Origin: JANNYA01 sp031409855 | Lineage (GTDB): Bacteria > Pseudomonadota > Gammaproteobacteria > Xanthomonadales > SZUA-5 | DNA: 64,000 nucleotides | Direction of reading: 5' to 3' | NCBI GenBank assembly: GCA_031409855.1 | Contig: JANNYA010000199.1 | Location: 28,013 to 92,012 of the forward strand | In this document: positions 1 through 8,473 of the stretch, in pieces | Layout: each line of letters starts with the position of its first letter | Numbering within the stretch: the stretch's first letter is position 1 | Notes under the pieces: model-generated | Seen by the model: the letters and a program-made list of their open reading frames with translations, nothing else | The model's database searches: none | Told to the model about the DNA's origin: nothing | Position numbers and translations under genes: made by a program

Positions 1-1042
1 CTGTTTCAGCAGCGGGGCCACTGCCATCGCCTATTCCGCGCCCTAAAATCGCGCCTGCGACGTGGGTGCCATGGCCGCCACCTGCAGCATCATCGCCTGG
101 ACTTGAACCCAAGGTGCAGCCTTCAGTCATTCCACCAACCCATGCGGGCGCCAAATCCGGGTGCTCGCGGTCGGCACCCGTGTCGACAACCGCCCAGGTC
201 ACGCCAGCGCCGGTCAAACCGTTCAGTGGCCCGGCTAAAAATGCCGAATAGCCCGGCATCAATGCTGCGGGCGTGGTGAACGGCTGTGCCATAATTTGAT
301 TCGCAGCCTCATCGTCAATCTGCGCTTCAGGCTCGAAGCTGACGTTGATGACTTGCGGTATTAACAACAGGCGCTCGATGATGCTGGCATCAGCGGATAC
401 GCGCGCATAGCGCAATTTCTGATCCGGCTGCGCGGCACGCTCTTCTAGCGGTGTGGCCCCTAGACTTTGCATTTGTTTCAGGATGCTATTTTGCACGCCG
501 TTGGCGTGAAACATCACAATAATCCGGTCCGAGCGCCCTGCGGCCAGCGCGTTCAAGCTGCGATCGCGCTTAAAGTCGAGATCGAACGCTGCGATTGCGC
601 GCACTTCAGGTGCACTGCCAGCTTGGCTAAGCGGCGCGCCATAAAGCAAGACTGCGTTATGCGGCAAGTATTGCAGCGCCAAGGCTCCTTGAGTTTCCAG
701 CGCCGTAATCCACGGTTGTTTTGCTGGGCCAAAAAACTGCACCACCTGCAAGCCCCGGCCCGCACTGTCCAACACCGGCAGGGACGAACTTGCAGTCAGG
801 TCGCGCTCTATGTCACCGATGCGAACCGTTTTCCCTTGCGCCAACTGCGCGCTTATTCCGGCGGCGCGTGCTGCGCTTTCCTCCATCCAAACCCAATGAA
901 AACTGCCGTAGTCAATGGCGTGCTCTGTGCCGGATAACGAACGCGCTTGCTGCGCGTCAATACGATACGGTGCCGAGGCGGCAATGGCTGTAGTGCAAAT
1001 TAGGCTGCAAGCTAGGCTAAGTAGAGTAGGGGCAATGCGCAC
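1..1042 (-). CDS. S8 (subtilisin-like) serine protease, C-terminus cut by window edge
   Basis: Secreted subtilase; the gene runs leftwards off the window. I translated the minus strand directly. A GTG at 1042 begins a clear signal peptide (VRIAPTLLSLACSLICTTAI, then AASA), so I prefer it to the ATG at 1090. About 250 residues of prodomain-like sequence follow. The protease domain then shows the catalytic Asp in VVDTGADREHPDL (about residue 287) and the catalytic His in GGHGTHVAG (about residue 324). The catalytic Ser block lies beyond position 1, so completeness cannot be judged. Family knowledge: an extracellular or periplasmic endopeptidase made as a zymogen. The substrate is unknown. The identification is firm from the two motifs with correct spacing; only the start is uncertain. 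Confidence 0.9.
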   Translation of the reverse strand, partial: MRIAPTLLSLACSLICTTAIAASAPYRIDAQQARSLSGTEHAIDYGSFHWVWMEESAARAAGISAQLAQGKTVRIGDIERDLTASSSLPVLDSAGRGLQVVQFFGPAKQPWITALETQGALALQYLPHNAVLLYGAPLSQAGSAPEVRAIAAFDLDFKRDRSLNALAAGRSDRIIVMFHANGVQNSILKQMQSLGATPLEERAAQPDQKLRYARVSADASIIERLLLIPQVINVSFEPEAQIDDEAANQIMAQPFTTPAALMPGYSAFLAGPLNGLTGAGVTWAVVDTGADREHPDLAPAWVGGMTEGCTLGSSPGDDAAGGGHGTHVAGAILGRGIGDGSGPAAET

Positions 1043-1133
1043 GGTGACACCGAAATCGGGATGGGAGCCTGATACTACTAAATGCGGCATCGATTGCGTG
1101 TCAAATTTCCCCGATTTACGGTTAAAATTGCAT

Positions 1134-1157
1134 AAAAAAGCCCGGAATCATCCGGGC
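1134..1157 (-). terminator. Rho-independent terminator
   Basis: A 7-bp perfect stem (GCCCGGA / TCCGGGC) with an ATCA loop at 1140-1157 is followed, read on the minus strand, by a run of six U (A run at 1134-1139). It sits just after the stop of the minus-strand membrane-protein gene ending at 1187 and before the protease start, so it separates the two minus-strand units. Confidence 0.85.
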
Positions 1158-1186
1158 CTAGGTTTACAACATGTCAAAGCAAAACC

Positions 1187-1951
1187 TCACCAACCCGGTG
1201 CACCTGGAGGCGGTGGTGGCGCTGACATTTGACCAAGCTTGGCAACATCAGGTTGGAACACATCGAGGTAGGCGCGGTAAGCAGCTACGGAAATGACCGG
1301 GTAAATTAAGGTCATAAACAAGATCTGCCCAATAAGAGGAATGAACATAAGCACAAAACCGACAAGCCAGATTGCAAGGCCGCAGGCAAGAAATACCAGC
1401 ATCGCACCTATATTTTTCATAGATGCCGCCAAAGATTCTTTCAATGCATCAATTGCGTTAACGTTGTCAAACATGATGCGCGATACCGCAAAGAACATCA
1501 TTGCAAACAGCGCCAGGCCCACTGGAATTGCAATTAAAAATACCAAGCCTATTGTGCCCATCAAGCCGGCAAAAGCAGCTGGACTTATGTTGCCACTACC
1601 GCCCGCGGATCCAATGGCTGCCAAGATCGCGCCACCACCGAGCACAAAAGCCAGAATCAACATGACGATGCCAAAAACTAACGGCAGTAAACAAAGAATA
1701 ATCAATGGCCCGGCGCGTGTCTGCAGCCCAGAAAATAAATCGCCTACTTCTGGCATTTGCCCAGCATCTAACTTACGAACGGCCTGCTGTACACCTGCTT
1801 GCAGCGCAGGATTGAGTAAAGTGGTGATAAAGTTGAGTATCGGTATCCCCCACGCCAAACCCATCACTAAAAATACGGCGGGTGCTTTGAATACGGTCTC
1901 AAAGCCACTTTTCCACCATTCAAAACCGCGACTTGCTTCCACTGATCTCAC
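1187..1951 (-). CDS. BPSS1780-type multi-pass membrane protein
   Basis: Integral inner-membrane protein of 254 residues and unknown function. A short N-terminal segment (ASRGFEWWKSGFETVFKAP) precedes several hydrophobic helices (about residues 28-45, 85-125, 135-160, 180-235), ending in a Pro/Gly-rich tail (PPPPPGAPGW). The layout and the N-terminal RGFEWW-like motif resemble the BPSS1780 membrane protein family known mostly from Betaproteobacteria; this is from memory of the family. The start is a GTG at 1951 preceded by AAGGAG, a strong ribosome-binding site. A hairpin terminator follows the stop. It is monocistronic and divergent from proS. No catalytic residues are recognisable. Confidence 0.7.
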   Translation of the reverse strand: MRSVEASRGFEWWKSGFETVFKAPAVFLVMGLAWGIPILNFITTLLNPALQAGVQQAVRKLDAGQMPEVGDLFSGLQTRAGPLIILCLLPLVFGIVMLILAFVLGGGAILAAIGSAGGSGNISPAAFAGLMGTIGLVFLIAIPVGLALFAMMFFAVSRIMFDNVNAIDALKESLAASMKNIGAMLVFLACGLAIWLVGFVLMFIPLIGQILFMTLIYPVISVAAYRAYLDVFQPDVAKLGQMSAPPPPPGAPGW

Positions 1952-2194
1952 TGGACGTTCTCCTTCGTTGGTCGATTAACTACGTTTTGTTGATTTGGAT
2001 TTGCCTATGCAAACCAAAGCCTACGCCTGAGATTACTCTGCAAAGGCGTTCAGTAGAAAGGTGTTCCCCAAAATTTATGCGTTTTTTGATGCGGCTTGCT
2101 TAAACAAGAGCTTGCGTGGCCCCGGTTCACATTGTGTGTTCAGCAAATACTCGTTACGTTCGCCGCCTTCGATTGCATTTTAAAGACTCTCACC

Positions 2195-3907
2195 ATGCGC
2201 CTGAGCCAATTTCACTTAAATACCTATAAAGAAAGCCCAAGCGACGCGGAAGTGATGAGCCAAAAGCTGATGCTGCGTACCGGCATGATTCGCAAACTTT
2301 CCGGCGGTATTTATACCTGGTCACCGTTGGGCTTGCGGGTATTGCGCAAAGTCGAGGGCATCGTGCGCGAGGAGATGGACCGCGCTGGTGCGCTGGAAAT
2401 CTTGATGCCGGCAGTGGCGCCGAAAGAGCTGTGGGAGGAAACCGGGCGCTGGGATCAGTTTGGCGCGCAGCTACTAAAAATGACGGACCGCGCGGGCCGC
2501 GAGTTTTGCTTTGGCCCGACACACGAAGAAGTCGTGACTGATTTCGCCCGTAATGAGCTGAAAAGCTACAAACAGCTGCCGAAAAATTTCTATCAAATCC
2601 AAATGAAGTTTCGCGATGAAATTCGCCCACGATTTGGCGTGATGCGCGGCCGCGAATTTTTAATGAAAGACGCTTATTCCTTCCATTTGGACGAAGCGGG
2701 CCTGGTGCGCGAGTACCAAAACATGTTCGACACCTACAGCCGCATCTTCACGCGTTTGGGGCTGAAATTTCGGGCGGTGCAGGCCGACACCGGTGCCATC
2801 GGCGGCAGCGGCAGCCATGAATTTCACGTGATGGCAAGCTCCGGTGAGGACGCGTTAGCCTATTGCGAGGATTCTGATTTTGCCGCGAACGTGGAAATGG
2901 CGGAAGCGATTTGCGCCGATACACGCTTAGCCGCCACCCAAACGATGGAGAAAGTCAGCACACCAAAACAAACTACGTGCAGCGATGTCGCGGCACTCCT
3001 GGGCATTGATATCAAACGCACGGTAAAAGCGGTCGCCGTGGTGCGCACCGACAACAAATTTGCCCTGGTGCTGGTGCGTGGCGATCACACTGTCAATGAC
3101 ATTAAGTTGAGTAAGCTCAGCGGTATGGCGGATTTCCGCTTGGCGACTGAGGCTGAAATACGTGAAACCATGGGCTGTGTGCCGGGCTTTATCGGGCCGG
3201 TCAAAAGCAAACTGCCGATCATGGTGATTAGTGACCGCACCGTGGCTGCGATGAGCGATTTTGTCTGTGGCGCGAACGAGGCCAAGTTCCATTTGCAGGG
3301 CGTGAATTTTGGCCGGGATTTGCCCGAAGCGGATCTGATTGCGGACGTGCGCAATGTCATTGACGGCGATCTTTCCCCAGATGGCAAAGGTGTGTTGAGT
3401 ATCGCGCGCGGTATTGAAGTCGGACATGTGTTTCAGCTCGGACAAAAGTATGCGCAGGCGATGAATGCGACGGTGTTGGACGATCAGCAAAAAGCAGCGG
3501 TGATGTACATGGGCTGCTACGGCATTGGCGTGTCACGCATAGTCGGTGCCGCAATTGAGCAAAATTTTGACGAGCGCGGCATGATTTGGCCGGCCGCCAT
3601 CGCGCCGTTTTATATTTCGGTTTTGCCGATGAATGCGCACACGAGCGAATCGGTAAAAGTGGCGGCTGAAGCGCTGTATCAAGAACTAAGTGCCGCAGGT
3701 TTTGATGTGCTGCTGGATGATCGCAACGCGCGCGCGGGCGTGATGTTCGCGGATCAGGAATTGGTGGGCATTCCGCATCGCGTGGTGGTCGGTGAAAAAG
3801 GTTTGGATGCGGGCACAGTGGAATACAAAGGCCGTCGCGATGCTGAGTCTAAGAATATTCCGCGCGCAGAGTTCGTAGCGTGGCTCAAGGCATTGCGCGG
3901 CGCATGA
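2195..3907 (+). CDS. proS: Prolyl-tRNA synthetase
   Basis: Class II aminoacyl-tRNA synthetase charging tRNA-Pro in the cytoplasm. I start it at the ATG at 2195 (MRLSQFHLNTYKESPSDAEV), giving 570 residues, the usual length for bacterial-type ProS; upstream in-frame codons do not look like family sequence. Motif 1 region GGIYTWSPLGLRVLRKVE, motif 2 region with FRDEIRPRFGVMRGREFLMKD, an inserted YbaK-like editing domain at about residues 230-400 (INS domain of the long bacterial type), motif 3 (GCYGIGVSRIVGA) and the C-terminal anticodon-binding domain (DRNARAGVMFADQELVGIPH) are all visible. Its stop overlaps the sufE start (ATGA), so the two genes are probably co-transcribed. Confidence 0.98.
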   Translation: MRLSQFHLNTYKESPSDAEVMSQKLMLRTGMIRKLSGGIYTWSPLGLRVLRKVEGIVREEMDRAGALEILMPAVAPKELWEETGRWDQFGAQLLKMTDRAGREFCFGPTHEEVVTDFARNELKSYKQLPKNFYQIQMKFRDEIRPRFGVMRGREFLMKDAYSFHLDEAGLVREYQNMFDTYSRIFTRLGLKFRAVQADTGAIGGSGSHEFHVMASSGEDALAYCEDSDFAANVEMAEAICADTRLAATQTMEKVSTPKQTTCSDVAALLGIDIKRTVKAVAVVRTDNKFALVLVRGDHTVNDIKLSKLSGMADFRLATEAEIRETMGCVPGFIGPVKSKLPIMVISDRTVAAMSDFVCGANEAKFHLQGVNFGRDLPEADLIADVRNVIDGDLSPDGKGVLSIARGIEVGHVFQLGQKYAQAMNATVLDDQQKAAVMYMGCYGIGVSRIVGAAIEQNFDERGMIWPAAIAPFYISVLPMNAHTSESVKVAAEALYQELSAAGFDVLLDDRNARAGVMFADQELVGIPHRVVVGEKGLDAGTVEYKGRRDAESKNIPRAEFVAWLKALRGA

Positions 3908-4347
3908 AGCAGCCTGAAGCCGCGCAAGCCCTTGTTCAATCGGACGATGTTCAGCAAGAAATCGTCGATGATTTCGCGATGTTTTCCGACTGGTCAGAAC
4001 GCTATCAATATCTGATTGATCTGGCGAAAGCCTTGCCCGTGTTTCCAGAAGCCTTAAAAACTGAGGCGAATTTGCTCAAAGGTTGCCAAAGCCAAGTATT
4101 TGTCCACTTTGGGCCTGGGCAAGAACGCTTAGAAATTCAGGCGATTAGCGATTCCAGCATTGTCTCGGGGCTGATTTCACTCGTGCTGCGGGTTTACAGC
4201 GGCCACAGCCCACTGGAAATTCTGGCGACAGAGCCGCGCTTTATCGATGGCATCGGTTTGAGCAAAAATTTGTCGATTACGCGTAAAAATGGGCTGGCGG
4301 CGTTGATCGCTAAAATTAAGGCGGAGGCGGCGCTGCGCGTGGCTTAA
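3904..4347 (+). CDS. sufE: SufE-family cysteine desulfuration (sulfur acceptor) protein
   Basis: SufE accepts persulfide sulfur from a cysteine desulfurase (SufS/CsdA) for Fe-S cluster assembly. The 147-residue product carries the family signature LLKGCQSQVF with the acceptor Cys at about residue 61, the N-terminal IVDDFAMFSDWSERYQYLIDL helix region, and SDSSIVSGLISLVLRVYSG downstream. The ATG at 3904 overlaps the proS stop as ATGA; an in-frame GTG at 3880 would add eight residues and is less likely. No sufS or other Suf gene is adjacent, so the partner lies elsewhere. It could equally be the CsdE paralogue; the motif does not separate the two. Confidence 0.93.
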   Translation: MKQPEAAQALVQSDDVQQEIVDDFAMFSDWSERYQYLIDLAKALPVFPEALKTEANLLKGCQSQVFVHFGPGQERLEIQAISDSSIVSGLISLVLRVYSGHSPLEILATEPRFIDGIGLSKNLSITRKNGLAALIAKIKAEAALRVA

Positions 4348-4411
4348 TTGTGGCTGTAATTGCATGCGATCTAAGCACGGCGCGCTTCGTTTGGTTGTTT
4401 TGGGTATCAGG

Positions 4412-4440
4412 TTGGTTCGTGCCGCCATTCAAACTATAAT
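4412..4440 (+). promoter_or_regulatory. Sigma-70-type promoter, probably giving a leaderless mRNA
   Basis: A perfect -10 hexamer TATAAT (4435-4440) is preceded 17 bp upstream by a weak -35 (TTGGTT, 4412-4417). The ATG of the metallopeptidase gene begins at 4447, seven bases past the -10, exactly where transcription should start. No Shine-Dalgarno sequence fits in between. Confidence 0.55.
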
Positions 4441-4446
4441 CCAACC

Positions 4447-5115
4447 ATGCTGATCTTCTTTCTAATTTTGTTGTTCGCAATTATTTTTGCGCCCCAGCTT
4501 TGGGTCAAACACACCCTAAAAAAGTATCACCAGCCGCCAGATCGCTATCGTGGCAGCGGCGCTGAACTTGCGCGCATGCTGCTGGATCAGGAAAACTTAG
4601 CGCACGTCAGCGTGGAAAAAACGGATCGCGGCGATCACTACGATCCGATCAAAAAAGCGGTGCGGCTTTCACCTGAGTGTTTTGATGCGCGTTCGCTCAC
4701 GGCAATTACGGTAGCAGCGCACGAAGTTGGGCATGCGCTGCAGGATCGGGACGCCGACCCGCGTCTGCGTGTGCGAACCTCGCTTGCGGTGGTGATGGGC
4801 AAACTGCAACCGCTTAATGTTGGTTTTTTACTGGTGGGCTCAGTTTTGGCGACGGTTTTGGGTAGCCCGCGGCTGATCGCGCTGATCGTCATTGCAGCGC
4901 TGGCTATTCAAATGCTGGGCACCGTGCTTAATCTGATAACGCTGCCAATGGAGTGGAACGCGAGTTTTGGCCGCGCTTTGCCCATGCTGCAAGCGCACAA
5001 AATTTTGATTGAAGGCGACCAGCGCCACGCTCGTCGTATTCTGAGGGCAGCGGCGCTAACTTATGTCGCTGCCAGCCTGATCTCGCTGTTGTTTTTACTG
5101 CGCTGGGTGCGTTGA
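4447..5115 (+). CDS. Membrane zinc metallopeptidase (YugP / neutral zinc metallopeptidase family)
   Basis: A 222-residue membrane-anchored peptidase. It has an N-terminal transmembrane segment (residues 1-20), the zincin motif HEVGH at residues 92-96 in AAHEVGHALQD, two hydrophobic segments (about 118-160), and the family's conserved LPMEWNASFGRAL, whose Glu is the expected third zinc ligand. A hydrophobic C-terminus ends the protein. Size and motif order match the YugP-like peptidases (Pfam Zn_peptidase_2, by recall). Substrates are unknown; a role in membrane-protein quality control is only a guess. It follows proS-sufE but has its own promoter abutting the start codon. It converges with the sbtA gene five bases downstream. 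Confidence 0.9.
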   Translation: MLIFFLILLFAIIFAPQLWVKHTLKKYHQPPDRYRGSGAELARMLLDQENLAHVSVEKTDRGDHYDPIKKAVRLSPECFDARSLTAITVAAHEVGHALQDRDADPRLRVRTSLAVVMGKLQPLNVGFLLVGSVLATVLGSPRLIALIVIAALAIQMLGTVLNLITLPMEWNASFGRALPMLQAHKILIEGDQRHARRILRAAALTYVAASLISLLFLLRWVR

Positions 5116-5120
5116 GCGCA

Positions 5121-6047
5121 TTAGGCCAGGATCTTTGTATACAGCGGTATTCCTACAATGACATTGAACGGGAACGTGATGGCTAGGGCCAAGGTGATAG
5201 AGAGGTGATGCCGTGCCTCGGGTATTGCAATGCGCATGGCCGCTGGCACCGCAATGTAGGAAGCGCTGGCTCCTAACGTTGCAATAATCACGACACCGCC
5301 TGAAGAAAGCCCTGCCGCCATGCCAGCAAGCGCACCCAGTGCCGCACCAAACAGTGGCATGAGCGTGCCAAACGCCAACAGGAAGAAACCAACTTCGCGC
5401 AACTCCTTAATGCGCGATGCCGCGATAAAGCCCATTTCAACAAGGAATAGTGCCAAGGCCCCTTTGAATAGATCAATGAATACCGGGGCGATTGGCGCTA
5501 CTCCTGAGGGCCCAGCCAGAAAGCCGATTAGCAAACCGCCGCCCATCAGCAATATTCCCTTATTCAAGAACACCTCATGCGCCAAACTGGCGCCGCCACC
5601 TTGGCCGACACCGGCTCTACGTGCCAGCCAGATTCCTATGCCGATGGCGGGCATTTCCAATAGCACAACGAAAACTGGCAGATAAGCCTCATAAGAAATT
5701 TCGAGGCTATCGAGGTGTGCGATGCCAACCGCAAACGTAGCAACACTGACGGAGCCGTAATGCGCCGCTATGCTCGCTGCGTCAGCCGCAGGCAAACCGC
5801 CTAGCTTGCGAAGCACCGGGTAGGCCACAAATGGCAACACGAATCCCAAAGCAACCACAGGTATCGCTTGCAGCAGCACATCTCCGAGTGGAAAGCGCGC
5901 CAACTCAATGCCGCCTTTCAATCCCAATGCAATCAACAAATACAGGGTTAAGGTTTCATACAAATCGGCGGGCAATCGAAAATCGGCGCGCACCAGTCCA
6001 GCAAAGGCACCGAGCCCGAAGAACAAGATAATCACGTCAATATTCAA
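5121..6047 (-). CDS. sbtA: SbtA-type sodium-dependent bicarbonate transporter
   Basis: Inner-membrane permease of 308 residues with about ten hydrophobic segments. Family hallmarks seen: ALGLKGGIELA near residue 40, IAAHYGSVSVATFAVG near residue 97, and the SYEAYLPVFVVLLEMPAIGIG segment, all typical of SbtA (DUF897). Known members import bicarbonate with Na+ and are inhibited by the PII-like SbtB; no sbtB gene is seen here. The start is a TTG at 6047 with GAGG eight bases upstream; no in-frame ATG lies nearby. It follows phbB by 73 bp on the same strand and may be co-transcribed. In heterotrophs the role is probably bicarbonate supply to carboxylases, an inference. Confidence 0.88.
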   Translation of the reverse strand: MNIDVIILFFGLGAFAGLVRADFRLPADLYETLTLYLLIALGLKGGIELARFPLGDVLLQAIPVVALGFVLPFVAYPVLRKLGGLPAADAASIAAHYGSVSVATFAVGIAHLDSLEISYEAYLPVFVVLLEMPAIGIGIWLARRAGVGQGGGASLAHEVFLNKGILLMGGGLLIGFLAGPSGVAPIAPVFIDLFKGALALFLVEMGFIAASRIKELREVGFFLLAFGTLMPLFGAALGALAGMAAGLSSGGVVIIATLGASASYIAVPAAMRIAIPEARHHLSITLALAITFPFNVIVGIPLYTKILA

Positions 6048-6120
6048 GCAGTCTGCCTCGCGAACGCATCAAATTCAGGGTGGGCGGCTAAAAATAATTG
6101 GCGTCATCAACCACCATAGC

Positions 6121-6861
6121 CTAGAAACTAATAAACATACCGCCATTGACTGGGATATTCGCGCCAGTGATGAACCCGGCCTCTTCGGCGACCAAAAATT
6201 CGACGGTGCGCGCTATTTCTGCGGGCTCACCGATGCGACCGACGGGAATCGTGGCGATAATTTGCTCACGCACGGCTTCGGGAATGGACATTACCATCGC
6301 GGTACGGCAATAACCGGGGGAAACGCTGTTGACCGTGACGCCTTTGCGCGCCACTTCTTTTGCCAGCGCCATGGTGAAGCCGTGGATCCCGGCTTTGCTG
6401 GCGGAATAGTTGGTCTGCCCAAACTGGCCGGTGGAGCCATTGACCGAGCTGATATTGACGATGCGGCCAAAGCCACGTTCGCACATGCCATCAATAAACT
6501 GGCGGGTGACGTTAAATGCGCCGTCCAAATTGACCTTCAGCACATCCATCCAAGCCTGCGCGGGCATTTTGCGAAAGGTCATGTCTTTGGTGATGCCGGC
6601 GGAGTTGACGACGATATCGACTGCACCATGCGCCGCGTGCACGCGCGCGGCAAATTCGGCGCAGGCGTCAAAATCGGCGACATTGATTGCTTCAAAACTA
6701 ATTCTGTCGCCAAACTCCGCGACCTCGGCCTTAAATTGTTCAACGCGCTCGGCACGCGCGGCCAAATCGGCGGCGATGACCTTCATACCCCGGGCTGCAA
6801 GCGCCTTGCAGATAGCACTCCCTAAGCCACCAATTCCACCTGTAACGACTGCTGTGCGCAT
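6121..6861 (-). CDS. phbB: Acetoacetyl-CoA reductase (short-chain dehydrogenase)
   Basis: NADPH-dependent reduction of acetoacetyl-CoA to (R)-3-hydroxybutyryl-CoA in polyhydroxybutyrate synthesis. The 246-residue SDR has the TGGIGGLG cofactor loop at residues 7-14, NSAGITKD, the catalytic NISSVNG...YSASK (Ser-Tyr-Lys), and segments closely matching PhbB: FRKM, GQFGQTNYSASKAGIHGFTM, GVTVNSVSPGY, and a C-terminal NGGMF. These separate it from most FabG proteins, though a 3-oxoacyl-ACP reductase role cannot be fully excluded. ATG at 6861 with AAAGG upstream. No PHB synthase or thiolase is in the window. Confidence 0.85.
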   Translation of the reverse strand: MRTAVVTGGIGGLGSAICKALAARGMKVIAADLAARAERVEQFKAEVAEFGDRISFEAINVADFDACAEFAARVHAAHGAVDIVVNSAGITKDMTFRKMPAQAWMDVLKVNLDGAFNVTRQFIDGMCERGFGRIVNISSVNGSTGQFGQTNYSASKAGIHGFTMALAKEVARKGVTVNSVSPGYCRTAMVMSIPEAVREQIIATIPVGRIGEPAEIARTVEFLVAEEAGFITGANIPVNGGMFISF

Positions 6862-7154
6862 AAATTGCCTTTAACTAAACTGTAAAGGCCAGAACCTTAC
6901 ACAAAATTGTGCGGTGCGTCATAGCTGAAAGTCACTAAAAATGGCTTTTTTCGTAAATTGTTGCGGCAGCGCGGCATAATTGCTTTCGTTTGGCTCAGGC
7001 AAGAACATTAAATTGCGCCAACAAAGTTTCATGACCCTGATTCACTTTTCTCCCTGCCTTAATTTTCTTAGGTGTTTTCACTCAAGCATTCAACAGAGAA
7101 GCACGGCAGCAAAGTAAGCTCAGCGTTTTTATGCGCGGCAATAAAGGAAGCACC

Positions 7155-8093
7155 ATGACTCGAACGTATCATCTGTACTCCACGCTTGCCATCGCGCTGC
7201 TTTTAGCGGGTTGCCAAAACGCAGCGACACGCATTGCACCTGCTGCCACTGCGACCAAACCCGTGCCTGAAGTCGCGTATTACTGCGCCAACTGTGCGCT
7301 ATTAGCCAGCCGTGAATCAGCGCCGCTACAGATATACGCTGCGGTGTTTAAATATACCTTCGATGTAGCTTCTGGCACCCTCCAAGGCATGAGCGCGTCG
7401 CAAGAGCCCTTGGATGCTGAGCGCACCGAGGACACAGCCTGTGCCGTGTCTGGCTCAAAAACTAATGACAGCGCGATGGATTTCCGACGTACCGGGATCT
7501 TCATCGTCGGCGGAACGCTGGTGTCGGTGGATTCGCCGAGCGTTGGCAAGATCGCGATAGAGCAGCTCCAGCCGGAGAGCGGTGCGGTACTCTTTGCCGG
7601 CAGCAAAAGCGATGCCGATGAATTTCAGCCTTGCGTCGGCGCAACGTTGGCCGACTCGCCAAGTTATGAAGCTGCGATGCACTTGCCACGCGATGCCGTT
7701 ATTTCAATCCGGGTGGCGTCGCAATCGCGTCCGATCAAGCTGACATTGCCAGCGCAATTTAGCCCCTTCACCTATTTGCGCTATCGTGCCGGCGCCGTGA
7801 TACCGGTACCGGCGCGGCTAGCGACGCTCAGCTACGACATACAAAAGCAGCGTGTGGTGTTGAGCTATCGCAGCGTTTTTGCCAAGGATTCAGCCGTCAG
7901 AAAACTAGATTTGCGTGCAGTTTTTCCTGCGTCTTTGGGTGGCGCGCCGGGCGAATATGAATCTGTGGCACGTTTCACGGAGCGCTCGCAGGCCATTTTG
8001 GCCGATCTGGATCAATGCCCGCCATTTTTGGTGACAGGCGAACCCTGCGCCGATCCGAACCGTAAACCCAACCCAGGTATTTTTGCGCAGTAG
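7155..8093 (+). CDS. Lipoprotein of unknown function
   Basis: Predicted lipoprotein of 312 residues. ATG at 7155 has AAGGA five bases upstream; an upstream in-frame ATG at 7131 lacks this. The signal peptide ends in a lipobox, LLLAGC, with the acylated Cys near residue 20. The mature part contains a CxxC (YYCANCALL) and two more Cys about 110 residues later, which could form disulfides in the periplasm. The rest is predicted beta-rich and matches no family I recognise. It stands alone, with about 290 bp upstream and a repeat-containing gap downstream. Confidence 0.7.
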   Translation: MTRTYHLYSTLAIALLLAGCQNAATRIAPAATATKPVPEVAYYCANCALLASRESAPLQIYAAVFKYTFDVASGTLQGMSASQEPLDAERTEDTACAVSGSKTNDSAMDFRRTGIFIVGGTLVSVDSPSVGKIAIEQLQPESGAVLFAGSKSDADEFQPCVGATLADSPSYEAAMHLPRDAVISIRVASQSRPIKLTLPAQFSPFTYLRYRAGAVIPVPARLATLSYDIQKQRVVLSYRSVFAKDSAVRKLDLRAVFPASLGGAPGEYESVARFTERSQAILADLDQCPPFLVTGEPCADPNRKPNPGIFAQ

Positions 8094-8221
8094 TGTTGAA
8101 TTGTTGGGGCCATCATTTTGGGCCACCATTTCTTTGGTCAACTTGGGGTGCCATTCAAACTGAAGGGGAATCTCGGTAGTTTTCGCTGATTGGAATTTAT
8201 TGGGGCGACAGCGCACTGAGT

Positions 8222-8345
8222 TCGTCATTCCCGCGTGCTTTTGGCGGGAATCCAGGGAGCCTGTTCTGGCGTTGCACCATTGCAATTCGCTGTACTTTGC
8301 GCAAGTGCAGGCTGGATCCCCGACTAAAACATTCGGGGATGACGA
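8222..8345. repeat. Dispersed palindromic repeat, family A, copy 1 (two linked hairpins)
   Basis: The 380-bp gap between the lipoprotein and kinase genes holds this 124-bp element. It opens with TCGTCATTCCCGC and closes with GGGGATGACGA, near-perfect inverted ends. Each end also folds alone: CCCGC...GGCGGG on the left and CCCCGA...TCGGGG on the right, with GGAATCCAG / CTGGATCCCC beside them. A copy with a shorter middle lies at 33923-34012. The rest of the gap shows nothing recognisable. Confidence 0.85.
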
Positions 8346-8473
8346 TCCTTCAGTTTAAATGGCACCCGTCAACTTACAAAAACTTGCTTTGGCGCGCAGA
8401 TTATTCGAGTAGCGCGCACCCGAATAGCCCGATAGACTCTTAAGCACGAAATCACTCTCGCTTTTATTCGCCT

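Noticed and set aside
1341..1979. Plus-strand open frame opposite the BPSS1780-type gene
   Set aside because: Low-complexity translation, no ribosome site, and the minus-strand product has a terminator and SD sequence.
5908..6825. Long plus-strand open frame of 305 codons
   Set aside because: It lies opposite phbB, whose strong motifs and ribosome site fix the coding strand; the translation matches no known protein pattern.
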